NCBI GenBank assembly: GCA_021234155.1
Contig: JAJEKV010000003.1
Location: forward strand, 15,980,386-16,044,385
Direction of reading: 5' to 3'
Source: Isoetes taiwanensis
Lineage: Eukaryota; Streptophyta; Lycopodiopsida; Isoetales; Isoetaceae
DNA: 64,000 bases
Positions within the stretch are counted from its first letter, which is position 1. Every line of letters begins with the position of its first letter. A program made the translations under genes and the position numbers. The notes under the pieces are model-generated. The model was not told where the DNA came from and did not search any database. It saw only the letters and a program-made list of their open reading frames with translations. This document shows positions 33,421 through 44,479 of the stretch, one piece after another.

Positions 33421-34290
33421 CTTTAAGTCTTCTTTTCCTCGACTTGGAGTGAGGTTTGGAGAAGTGAATCCATATTGCAAAAAATCCCCGATAGGTTGCC
33501 GCCATCCTCCTTGGGCTTGATCTCCCCGAAGTTACTTCCAAATGTGCTACCGCAAATGAAGTGTCAAGAATATTCATTTCATCCTCATGATCAAAAAATA
33601 TATAAGGCAAGTAGAGGCTAGGATTTCGTGTCAAGTGCAACTCTTTTACGTAAATATCATAACTTTGCAACTTACAAGCCCACCTCTGATCTTTGGTTTA
33701 TTAGTTGCTTTACCAAATAGCAATCCCATTGATTTTGCTTCATATGAACTTGAACTTGGCTTTTTCAGTAGGTAGGTGCCCCCGCCTATTGATGAGGAAC
33801 ATGAGAGCAAAGAAAGACTTTTTTCTATTCTAGTATATCTTTCTTCAAGAGCGTACTCATTGCTTGCTTGCAAAAACTATGGTATGCTTATCCCGCAAAA
33901 TGGCTAAACCTATAGCCTTTTAGTAACAAAGTTGATATAAACCTCAAAATGGCGTGCTCAAATCGCTTTTTAAAAGAGTAGCTTCACATATGGATAAAAT
34001 AAGAAAGTCAAAAGCTTCTTGGCACTGGGGTCCATGTGATAGGTATGTGCTTGCTTTCAGATTTAGAAAACCTCCCTATCCTGGGTCAACTTAGAGATAG
34101 GACTTAAGATATGAGCAAAATTTGGGATATACATCCTAAGGAAACTTGTCATACCAATGAAACTCTTAACCCCGCTTCAAATTTTGGGAGGTACCAGTTT
34201 TTTGAGAGCTTCAACTTTATCTTGAGCAACTTGAATACCTTGGCTGGATACCTCATGCCCCAAGAGTTGTCCTTTGATGCAAAAGATGCA
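33421..34290 (-). pseudogene. RT2 connection / weak Ty3-type RNase H
   Basis: Homologous to 17946-18590 of RT1, with KSSYEAKSMGLLFGKATNKP-like sequence. Heavily frame-shifted, so catalytic residues cannot be judged. Confidence 0.55.
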
Positions 34291-35040
34291 TTTTTTTGGA
34301 TTTAGATTGACTCCCTCAAGTCCCGTGATAGAGAACAGATTTTTGCAAGCAATTCCACATGATTATTAGCATGAGAACCCAAGCAAAGGTCATCCAGATA
34401 CACTCTAAATTCTTCAGCAGCCATGGTTTTGAAAAATGACATCCATTGCTCTTTGAAGGTAGCTGGAGCATTCATTAGGCCAAATGGCATTCTTTTCATA
34501 GCATAAGTACCCCAGGGAGTGATAAATGAAGTCTTTGGCTGGTCTTCCTTTTGATACTAACTGGTTGAACCCCGAAAACCATCCAAAAATGAGTACATGT
34601 CTTTTTCCCGCAAAAAAGATATAGAATTTCTTCCAAACAAGGCAAGGGATAACAATCTTTTATAGTGGCTTTGTTCAAATCTCGATAATCTATGCAAATT
34701 CTCAAAGTTCCATTCTTTTTTCCACTCGAACAATGCAGATACCCATTCGTGGTTGATGATCTCTACAATGACACCTGCATCCAACATCTTATGCAATTCA
34801 TCTTTGATTAGATCTAAAAGTGAAGCATTTATTCTTCTTAACTTCGAAAAACAGGCTTACAGCCCTCCTTAATTTTAATTTCAAATTGACATACCTCCTC
34901 TTTGATACCAATAAGCTCGTAATAATCCCAAGCAAACACATCACTTCTCTCTTCAAAGAATTTATTGATCTCTTCTTTATTTTGTGTGTCAAAAAGATCT
35001 CCCACAAACAGTAGTTCTTTCTTGGCCATGCTTGTTGATT
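34291..35040 (-). pseudogene. RT2 reverse transcriptase
   Basis: Pieces in order on the minus strand are [52 protein letters not shown] and FRVYLDDLCLGSHANNHVEL. The YLDD box is retained, but the frame changes at least three times. Confidence 0.9.
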
Positions 35041-35139
35041 ATAACTTCATTGATTGCCTTTTCCCCGATGCATTTATAACTAGGATGGGACAGAGCTCCT
35101 TAGCCTCATCCTCATCGAAATCTTCCTCCTCGTATAGCT

Positions 35140-35560
35140 CCCTCGATAAATAAGTCATCGAGTATCTCTCAGACAAAGCATCGCCTTCCCACCTCGCCCC
35201 TTTGGGATATGAGTAATTTCCCAAGAGGTAAAATGAGCAAGCATTCCCATTACCTGGTTTCTCCGGAGCTCCATATCAGCATTCTTGGCTTGATATTCTC
35301 CATTTACCCGTCTCCAAACTAATTGTGAATCCCCATAGATATGTATAATTGAAATATCCATAGCTCTAGCTTCTTGGAGACCTGCAAATCAAAGCCTTGT
35401 ATTCTCACTGCATTAGAAGTTATTTGGGGAAAAATTCTTCCTACCTTGGCCAAAAGTTTATTGGCAAGATCTTTTAATATAGCTGCAGATGAAGCTACAT
35501 TCAATTTCTTTGATATTCCTCCATCAAACCATAAACAACCTCTTCTCGCCATCTTCGTGA
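35140..35560 (-). pseudogene. RT2 additional (archaeal-type) RNase H, located before RT
   Basis: CLWFDGGISKKLNVASSAAI and ILKDLANKLLAKVGRIFPQI are open, followed after an indel by ISIIHIYGDSQLVWRRVNGE and YQAKNADMELRRN. The block lies upstream of the RT in the element's own orientation, as in RT1. Confidence 0.88.
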
Positions 35561-35799
35561 GGGTAGTGCACACTCTCTAATTAAAGGGATCAACTCAATT
35601 TTCTTGGTGCTAGGAGTTGCTAGACTATATGATCCTAGTGGTTCTTCTATAAGCATTTCTTTGATAAAATGTACCTCGCCATTAAAGCCATAAGAACCAT
35701 CTTGATTGTAGATTGTGGCCACTTGAGTGCCATTTGAAATGGTGCATCTCCCTTCGCACTGTGATTGGCCTAGCATCAACTCGTAGCCATCCACCTCCT

Positions 35800-36330
35800 T
35801 CCCAAAGAAGAGATCATATATGTCTCAGATCTTCTCCTAGATCTTCAAAGGCAACAACAACAAAATTGGCAGCTACAACAATACCTTTCAAGCAGTTAAT
35901 GTGGACCTTGGTCACAATTCCAACCGGTGCTATCTTAGCATTAGAAAAAGATTTTAACAAGACAGATGACCTTTTATCTATCTCGAGTCCACATTTTTCA
36001 TAACATGATATGGCATGATATTCAAAGGTGAGCCTCCATCTAACAACACATTGGAAAAAGAATAACCTCCTAGAGTTGCCGAAAGCACATAAAGGCACCT
36101 GATCCTCTTCATTTTGGGCCAGAATAAGATTAGTGGCATTAGCAACACCTACACAAGCTACCGCTTCACTAAAAGTAGTTTGTTGTAGTAACTTTTTCCT
36201 ATAACCAAAAAGTATTTTTAACAATGTAAATAAGTCCACACTTACTTTAGAATTTTTAGTAAAACATCCAACTCATCAAGGTCATGATCTTTCTTACCAT
36301 ATTTTTGTTGGGGAGGTGGAGCTATTTCTT
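35800..36330 (-). pseudogene. RT2 protease region
   Basis: DELDVLLKNSK, VDLFTLLKI and the AAFGNSRR-like frame around the active site are recognisable by comparison with RT1. The DGGS centre is spread over two frames. The spacer with YNQDGSYGFNGEVHFIKEML (35640-35720) links it to the RNase H. Confidence 0.75.
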
Positions 36331-36499
36331 GAGGAGGGGCCTCTATAATGTAATGGTGGTGGTGGCAAAGTCTGATCTCCTAAAATGCTCGAACAAACTT
36401 GGTAGGCTCAAGAGGTTTATGGGAATCTCCCATACTTCCGGGTTTGTACCACCATCACTTCTTCAGCCTTTGGCATCTCTCAGAGCTTGTACAAACCTT

Positions 36500-37640
36500 A
36501 TAGAGCTAGTAGGCTCTGCAAATCTTACATGGGGAGTTGCCTCAGACTTTTTTCCCTCTCTTGCTTGGCAAAATATTCTTTAACAAAGCATCCGAGGTCA
36601 AGATGGCCAATTTCATTGCAAAAAGCACGACCGACATTCCCTACCAAAGTGACCTTTTCTTTTACATTTAGGACATATTTGCCAATAACAAATGTCACCG
36701 GATGTGAAGTTCTATTGCAATGAATACATTCAGGGGTAAGTTCTACCCTGCTTGCCTTGAGCTCCACAAGTTGTTTGGTCACCTCTCTCGCTAAAGCCTC
36801 ACCACCTTTGTAAGGTCCGCTTTGACTTCTAAAAATCTGAGAATCAGCCTTCTTCTTTTTTCTTTTCTTTATGCACAAAGATAAATAGGGACGTAATGGT
36901 GAGATTCATAAGGACCATCAGTGGCATCGTGGTAAAAAGGATCATGATGAAAGCTATGGTGTTTTTCCGGTAGAATAGAAAACATTTTGGTCAATTCAAA
37001 GGTTTTGGCAAAAACTTTGTAGATGGAATCAAAACCTTCTCAGCCTTGAATTTTGATAAGCTTCCCGTGAATTTCTGGTCCGAAGATAAGCCTTTAATGA
37101 AGGAGGATACCAAAAAGAGTGTGGGAACAAAGGACTTGAACTTTTTGGCATCTATTCATGAAGGTACTAAATCTCTCCTTATAATCGACTCACACTTTCA
37201 CCGCATAAATAGAGAAATTTTGCAACTCATTAACAAGGTCTTTAGAGCAAAGACGCTTTTCCAAACCCGTCCAAAAACTTGGTGACAAGATCATCCCAAG
37301 AAGTGGTTCCCATAAGCTTCTCATAAGTCAGCCAAGCACCAAACTTCACTTTCCTCTTTAAAACACTTTTCAAATTGTGATAGCTTGCATCCTTTTTTGA
37401 AGCCAAAATCCCCAGAATAATCTTCAAAGACTTTTAGAAAGGTATTAGCACTCATGCCGAATCAAAAGTAGGCAATGGAATAGGCATATTCAACTCAAAC
37501 CGATAAGGCAAGCTTTGAAGTAATCCACTTGCAAAATTAGGGGAAGAGGTCTATCTCTAAAGGGTTCCAAGTCTCCCGATCTTCCATTGGTTCCCGTTCA
37601 CTGGAAACTTTTGTTTTGGAGCCATGAGTTCGAAAAATCC
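36500..37640 (-). pseudogene. RT2 Gag with zinc knuckles
   Basis: The Gag core pieces WLTYEKLMGTTSWDDLVTKF and LDGFGK lie at about 37270-37350. Zinc-knuckle pieces ECIHCNRTSHP and CNEIGHLDLGC lie at about 36590-36730. Several stops and shifts relative to intact RT3 Gag. Confidence 0.85.
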
Positions 37641-37667
37641 GTAGAAATCTCTGTAGAACCTCCAAAA

Positions 37668-39598
37668 TGTTGACCCTAAACCCGGCTTAAGGATCAACCA
37701 CAAGGAACCAACTTGAGCTTTCACCAAATTGGGGTTAGAACCTCCAGATCACTTAAGGTGATCAATCTATGCAAGCAAATTTCAATGAAAAGTCCAAAAA
37801 CTTGAGTTTAGTACCTTTCCCATTTCCGTAAATTGACACCTTTGTCAAAACAGTTGTGGTATTGATATGCAAATCGATTTTTGAGTCAACCAATCGTAGA
37901 CTTAGTCAAAAAGATGTAGGTAATCAATGGTAAAGCTTCACCAAGTCGAAAAAATAGTTTATGAGTTATTCGGCCTCAAAGTGCACCAAAATTTGGTCAA
38001 TAGCAACAAATCTGAAAACTAAAAGGATCGAGATTGGGATTTTGGAGTTGCCGATGAGTTGTTGAGAATTTCCAAAGCAAATGTGCTTTAATGATGATAA
38101 GGAATCTAGGGCAAATGGTCGATTGTCATCCGATAAGCAAAAGTAATTTTTGTGGACCGGATTTGGCAAGATACAAAGAATAGTCAAAAACAGAGTGCAA
38201 AAATTTCTAACTCAAGTTGTGAGTGGGATTTTTGGATTTTTCAAGACATATAGGTTCCGTGATGCTTCAAGGATTGATGGCAAATGGATCAAGGGTAATC
38301 AAAAGTACTCGTGGATTTTCTCAGAAAATTTTGAACAGAGGAAAAATTGTAAAGGATCATAACGTAGATAATTTCTTCGTGATAGGTATCAAATTTCATT
38401 GATAGGAATGTAAATCAATCGTAATAATGTTGGATAATAATAATTCAAGATTTCAAAATCAACTTCAGTCAATAAAAGTTTCAATAGATAATTTCCAACC
38501 AAATCTCTTGTGACTTGATCTGGGAGTACTCGAGAGACTCCAAAATCCTTTCACCATGCTCAAAGAATGATCACAAAGAAGGTTTGTACGATTCGGCCTT
38601 CAAATTTTCTCGATCTAATTTCCCATATATATTTTCAAATTTAGTGGTTCCGCATCTTAGGGCTTGATTTGTGGTTCATTAAGTTTAGGAGCAAATGAAT
38701 CCAGAAATAGCGGTGGTTAGGAGGGCTGTAGAATCAATTCCGCATGATTTCAGCAATTCCCCGGATTTAGGGTTCATAACCGTATAATTCGGAAAACTCC
38801 CGCCATACGGTTCACGTATTTTTTCCTTTGTATATGCCGGGAATATTCCCCGTATTTTGGGTTTTTTCAAGTTCCTCCATGGTTTAATACTCAAGGCTCA
38901 TATTTTCTTAAGGTCTTTGCAAGCCTAGGCCATGCTATCAAGCAATTGTATTCAAATTTTAAGCTCTAGGGCCATGAAAATGATTTGAAAGAGTAGGGAA
39001 CCAAAGTAAGGGTGTGACCATAAGTATTAGGCAAAAATGTTTGCCAAGGGGGCAACAAGGGTCCATGTGGATGGTGGAAATGGAAAATAATAAGATATGG
39101 ATATAAAAACAAGGTCTATGGTTAAGCAAAGTATGGGGTAAATGTTTATGGCAAAGAAGAAGCAAATTTGAAGGTAATGGTGTAAAAGTGGACATATAAG
39201 AGGGATGTCATGGAAAAATTAGCAAATAATGATAACAAAATAGGTTAGGGATGTAAGAAGGGAAAATGGCTAGGCAAAAAGCAAAGTGACAAGGATGGAA
39301 CCATATAAGGGAATCTTCCAAACTTTAACTTCCAAACTTCGAAAGCAATATCTTCCAAACTTCATAACCCGTGATCTTCTAGAGCATATTCTTTGACTAA
39401 GCATTTTGACCTCAAATAAAGTACCTCATGTGAGTCTTGAACCTTGAGCACTTGTTAACTTGAAGAATGAATTCCTTTTGACCTCCACATCAATGTTGAA
39501 TACCAAGATTCTTCCAAACTTTGACCTAGTCTTTTAAGATAAGTTGACCTAGTGTGAATGTATAGACCATTTAGCATGTTGCCCTTTTGGGGCAAATA
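37668..39598 (-). repeat. RT2 5' LTR
   Basis: 1931 bp. In the element's orientation the internal region that follows starts TTTTGGAGGTTCTAC, as in RT1, holding the same candidate primer binding site. Confidence 0.92.
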
Positions 39599-40758
39599 GG
39601 GGTTTAAGGGGGATTTTAATTTAAATGTGTTGGACCCAATGGTTGTGTTAATTAATGTCAATGGTAGTTATGTGTTGGTTGTTAATGTCAATGGTTGTTA
39701 TGTGTTGGTTGTTATGTGTTGCTTGTTATGTGTTGGGGGATTTAATTTTTATATGTTGGACGCAATGGTTTGTGTTGCAAAATTTGGCCCTTCGGGGCCT
39801 TAGGGACGCCACACCCCCTGTGTGACAAAAATTTTAGAATTCAAACCAGAAAAAAACTAGAATTCATTTGAGGCTTTCATCACCTGTAGCTTTTGAATTT
39901 CATCACAATAAAACAAATAGAACATAAGTAAAAGTTACCATAAAAATAGAGCAGATTGATCCCATTATTTTGAAAGTCATAAAGTTTGCAACACCCATAC
40001 ACAAACATTTTTCAACTAGAATTTAACAGCAGCCTTTGGCCTCCATGGATTCTTGTGGTGAGAAACCAAAGTGGGAAACTTTTCTGCTTGTTAGCACAAG
40101 GATCTAGAAGCCTCAAAATCTAAAAATGCATGGTAATTTTTTGCAAGCTTCATTCGGAATGAGCCATAAAACAATATCCAATAGCGCAATCCTGTATTAA
40201 TCAGCTGGTAGGATGTGAAAGCCTACCAAACCCGGCCGGAAAATTGCTGTTTTAGCATAGATAACTTAACCAAACATATCCATATCATACACTATCAAAA
40301 AGATCTCAGAGAGAGCTTTCCAACAAAAATTATCTCAAACAGAGCTCTGGATCAAAAGTTATGATAAGAAATGTGTTGCGGGCGGGGAAACTGCACTACA
40401 TGCGCCTTTCAAGCCCTTCATGTGCCCATTATGCACCATACACACAAAAAGAGGGCTTTCGTTGTGAGCCATTAGTTGTTGACCATTATGCACCACACGC
40501 ACAAAAAAGGGCTTTTGTTGTGAGCCATTGGTTGTTGACCATTATGCACCACACGCACGAAAAAAGGGCTTTTGTTGTGAGCCATTGATTGTTGACCATT
40601 GGAAAAAAAAAAAGGGATAAAATCAATGGCTCAGAAATGGTGCACTCTAGATGTACGTATTAGTACATCCATTTGAATACATCACGAAATCATAGGAAAA
40701 CCTTAGTGAAAAACGTACAAAAACACAAAGAAAACCCCCTGTTATTATGCTACATATT

Positions 40759-41689
40759 CATAAATGACTATACTCAAAACGAGAGGTGCCCAGAGGCTCC
40801 AACATACGATCTGGGTCATAGGATCGACGAATCCGACGACTGTCTTAGTCCAGGGTGCACCTCGTTTAGCATTTAAGACACATCGCATTTTATGCTCACA
40901 TTGCCGAGTGTACATTCCAGTAGTTATAAAAAACATGCTTCACATCGACCCATGTGATGTTTCCAAGCTTGGAAAAGATTGTTCGTGAGGTGGATTTGAT
41001 AGAAATAGTCATGTTTCTAACTTCTATTCTGCTGATATACTTAGCCCACATGGATCCTTAAGAGGCAAGATGACCTAAACCCAAAGCTACTATGGTAGAA
41101 TCGCAAAAAGTTAAGAAATAATACGAATTGCATAGGGCCAGTCTTGCATAGAAGGTTCAAAGAATCATACAAGCCTACTAGGCGTGGCAACGTTGGGCAG
41201 ATGCTGGAATTGGATATTGATGGCTACAAATGCTTACTATGTGTATTTATAGCAAAAAACGAGGAGAACTTATGATGCAAGAAATGTGCTTTCTTATGAT
41301 GAACATGACAACATTATTCAGGTGTTTGCCATATTAGATCCTAAAAAACATGTTTCAAGTGAGCATGGATGTTTGTAGTGTTAGATCCTGAAAAGCATGT
41401 TTCAAGTGAGTATGCCCATGTATGTTGGGAAGGGAACAATGTGTGTATAGCTGAAATTCTTAGTTGAGGGCATCTTTCCAATGAAGAAAATGGCAAAACA
41501 CAATGGGCTTTGGAGCCCCTTGAGATTGTTGAAGCGAGCAATTGTGTATAGCTGAAGTTCTTAGTATTATTTTTGTGGGAAGAACAATGGCAATATATAA
41601 AGGGCTATTCTGCCGAAAGATAAACCGACATTTTTCCTTGGAAGCTAAAATGGGTTTAGGGTTGAGACAAGAAATAGTGGTGCAGTTGG
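40759..41689. other. Unassigned sequence before Helitron Rep remnant
   Basis: No gene is supported. A TAGGCGTGGCAACGTTGGGC stretch near 41180 resembles a decayed Helitron-like hairpin. Two near-repeats of GCATGTTTCAAGTGAG lie at 41350-41410. Confidence 0.4.
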
Positions 41690-42065
41690 AGGCCCTTATG
41701 ACAGAGTTAATCCATTTGTTAGCATATTTTTTAGCGCGACGCAAATTATGCGTATTCCTCCAACCATGGATATCAGTTTGCATATACCTTCGTGCAATGT
41801 GCAAAATCCAATGAGGAGGCAATATAATGCTCCAACCACAAATGAGGTGATTTCTTAATGCCTATTGATGATAAGCCCGAAGATGGTCAAAAGGAAGTTC
41901 GAGATACATGACCCAATGATATCAGGATGCCATGTCTATTGTTCGTGAATTGGCAGCCTGAACCTCTTTATAACCATGACTGCCAATGCAAACTGGGAAG
42001 AGATTAGGAAGGAGTTGTTATATGGTCAATCACCAGGTGATCGACCAGAGTTAATGGCATATATT
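41690..42065 (+). pseudogene. Helitron Rep/helicase-like N-terminal region, decayed
   Basis: The frame at about 41690 reads GGPYDRVNPF, then RRQYNAPTTNEV. After a frame change MPIDDKPEDGQKEV follows, and after a stop ITMTANANWEEIRKELL and GQSPGDRPELMAY. The Y-N-A-P-T-x-x-E-V-A region, the T-x-N-x-x-W-x-E-I motif and the D-R-P-x-L motif match the Helitron-like replication initiator protein of plant Helitrons. Three stops and a shift show that it is dead. The catalytic HUH and tyrosine part and the helicase are absent. Confidence 0.75.
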
Positions 42066-42302
42066 TGAGTACGTTTTGGGTATATCTTTCCAAATTTGCG
42101 TCTTTAGATGTATCTTTAGTCCCCACACATTCGTTACAAAGCATTGTTTTCTCTACTGAAATCCATAAACACAAAGTTAATACATTGATAATACTGTCAT
42201 TAGACAATTTCAATAACAAAAATAATTGCCCGTATCAATATGTGCTGTTGTCGAAAGTTGCACATATGGACGTTAAAGGCGGAGTAAAAACACATGCTAG
42301 GA

Positions 42303-42337
42303 CATTAGCCCGGCAGTGCTGGGCACACGTTTACTAG
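42303..42337 (+). mobile_element. Helitron 3' terminus
   Basis: Hairpin GCCCGGC-AGT-GCTGGGC followed by ACACGTTTA and then CTAG with T after it, which fits the Helitron CTRR end inserted at an A/T site. It lies about 240 bp downstream of the Rep remnant on the same strand, consistent with an internally deleted Helitron. Confidence 0.7.
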
Positions 42338-42825
42338 TGTTTATTCAATAGGGAAATACAAGAAACTCTACTAGAGAGTGTTACCCAGGTCATCACCATG
42401 GGGAAAGAGGATCTCACCACTCTTCCCCGGGCCTGCCACTACCCAGTCTCCATGGGACTTCCATGAGCCAAAGAGGAGGAGAACAAGTCCCCTCAAGATA
42501 TTTATAATTTTTTTCCATGAATCTCGACCATCCACTTGGCAAACTGAGGGAGGATTAGAGGGAAAGATATCTGCATCATCCCAGCCCTGCGGAAATGATC
42601 ATGACCATTCTTTTTGACACCTCATCAATCCTCTTATTTTTGTCTTCTTCTCCTTCATAACCAAATTTGTCTTTTTGCTTAACAACTAACACAACTCAAT
42701 ATGGGCTCGTGGATTCTAACAAGAAGCACAAATAAATCTAGACCCTTGATCTTCTCCCCCCCTTTAGACCTTTAGAGTGCAATTCTTCTATGTTGACCAG
42801 GATTTGCCAAAAATCCGGTCAACAA
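42338..42825 (+). repeat. Probable LTR fragment of RT4
   Basis: Sequence ending AAAAATCCGGTCAACA, similar in end to the RT1-type LTR end GGGTCAACA. Coding sequence of the pol region follows at once, so gag and protease are missing. The start of the LTR was not determined. Confidence 0.45.
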
Positions 42826-42829
42826 TCTC

Positions 42830-43640
42830 TTGATACCAAATCCTTGTGGTGAGTATGAGCTTGTTGCCCCAGCTCAAATATCAGAGCCAAAGCTGTCCAT
42901 GGAGGCCAGCACATCTCAAGGTGAAAATATTGCTTTTTTGTGGTTTGATGGAGGAATATCTAAAAGGCTAAGTGTTGCATCTTTTGCTGCTATTCTCAAG
43001 GATCATTCTAATAGGTTATTGGCTAAAGTTGGCAGGATTTTCTCTAATATTACCTCAAACATGGCTGAGTACAAGGCTTTCATAGTAGGCTTGCAAGAGG
43101 CCAAGCATTCATTTAGGCATAACTAGCATTGTTATTTTTGGAGACTCACAATTGGTTTGTAGGCAAGTTTTTGGAGAATATCAGGCCAAAAATGAGGATA
43201 TGATCTTGCTAAGAGACAAGGTTTTGGAAGAATTATCAAGCTTCAAATCTTGGAAGTTGCATCATGTGGCTCAATGGTGAGGCTGATGCATTGGATAGAA
43301 GTGTTCTCCTTGAACACTTGGCTGAGGGAGCAATTAAAGAAAATTTGGAGACGAATGACTTGCAGCACCTCTATCCAATCTTGGGTATCAATGCAAGTGA
43401 GGAAAAGCAGGTAAAAGAGGTAAAAGTTCAAAAGAATGGTCAAAGTAGAGTACTATATGTTAGTGACTTGTTTAAAGAAGAGGATGAAGCTTTTGTTGTG
43501 AAATTCTTTGATGAATGGAAGGATGTATTTGCTTGGGACTATAATGAGCTGATTGATGTTGATAAAAATGTGTGTGAGTTTGAAATAAAGATCGAGGAAG
43601 GCATGAAACCTGTTATGCAAAAAATAAGAAAACTCATTGA
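42830..43640 (+). pseudogene. RT4: additional RNase H and start of RT of a second Ty3 family
   Basis: LWFDGGISKRLSVASFAAIL, AEYKAF (the Glu), IVIFGDSQLVCRQVFGEYQA (after a shift) and NGEADALDRS (last Asp) give the four acidic positions of RNase H. The open frame 43264-43767 continues into VLYVSDLFKEEDEAFVVKFF and DVFAWDYNELIDVDKNVCEF, the RT leader seen in RT1, then breaks off near 43635. It is clearly diverged from RT1-3, so it is a separate family with the same RNase H-before-RT order. Confidence 0.85.
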
Positions 43641-44479
43641 ATGGATCTGCATTTGGCTTCTGGCCGAATTTGTACAATCCCCCATAGTACAACCACTTGT
43701 ATCAATTTTGTTAATTTGGGATTTTTTGACCTGGTGGAAAATGTTTTTGGGTTTCTTTTTTGGGTGATTTCCTAAGATTCTTGATGGTTTGGTTGCCGGA
43801 AAATATTTCCATGCTTTAAAAAATCGGGACCATTTTCTTTATATTATTTCGACCAAGGGTTTCTTATTTGCATGGCATGTTTCCATTTTTTTCCTTTTCT
43901 GGATCTTCTTATCGGATTGCAAGTGTCGAGTAGATGATGCATGCCAGCTTATGCGTTTCTACAAGATTTGGCAGACATTAGATGGGCGTGGAAAAGCAAA
44001 CCCTGAAACTGGAATCGTACAGATTGTTTTAGCCAGCTATTGCCAATTTGGTGTAGCCAGAACTGGCGTGGATATTTGGCCGAAATAATTTCCTCGAATA
44101 CTATATGCACAGTTGTTTTTTGGAGTTCCTATAACAGGTTAGTCTGTGCTTTGTTAAAGAACAAAAGGCAGAAGAGTGCAGGAGGTTTTTCCAAAAAGCA
44201 GAGTGTAGGAGTATAGATTTGGTCTAATCTTTTGGGTTAATCCTAGGCTCTGTTATTAACAACATTTTGCAGCTCTGTTGAGTGATTTCCTTTTTGATGT
44301 GATGAAGACCCCTCTCTTAGAAGTAATTTGCCGTAGCGGTTTTGCAAGGAATGATTCGATTGAAAGATGCCGATTGGACCAAGTATTTATTAATTCCTAT
44401 AGTTTTGCATCATTGTTTGTGTGATTTGACGCTTTTTCTATTCAGAGATTGCATGCCAAAGACCTAATCTAGATTGCAT
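43641..44479. other. Unassigned sequence after RT4
   Basis: A 99-codon stretch at 43789-44088 stays open (for example FYKIWQTLDGRGKANPETGI) but has no domain I recognise and no splice context. The rest shows nothing. Confidence 0.4.

Larger units (their letters stand above)
29425..39598 (-). mobile_element. RT2, complete Tat-like Ty3/gypsy element of the RT1 family
   Basis: About 10.17 kb. The 3' LTR lies at 29425-31351 and the 5' LTR at 37668-39598, both about 1.93 kb and starting TGTTGACC on the plus strand. The 5' LTR outer end reads CAAATA-type instead of CAACA, one of several small differences. Internal order on the minus strand is Gag, zinc knuckles, protease, RNase H, RT, connection, integrase, as in RT1. 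It lacks the MITE and the TIR insertion. All frames are broken by stops and indels, so no intact protein is encoded as read. Confidence 0.94.
28448..40758. mobile_element. Long-TIR element, copy C, split by RT2
   Basis: Outer ends are AATATGTAGCA at 28448 and its complement TGCTACATATT ending at 40758. Without RT2 and one duplication the element is about 2.13 kb. The right arm (39604-40758) is complete and includes the 63-bp minisatellite and the TTCGGGG-type hairpin near 39788. The left arm (28448-29424) matches it from about 28766 inward, but 28480-28765 is replaced by unrelated sequence with a SINE-like piece. The central segment is inverted relative to copies A, B and D. No transposase. 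No clear target duplication. Confidence 0.8.

Noticed and set aside
42338-42825. Complete LTR for RT4
   Set aside because: Only the end is convincing. No start, no partner LTR and no target duplication were seen.
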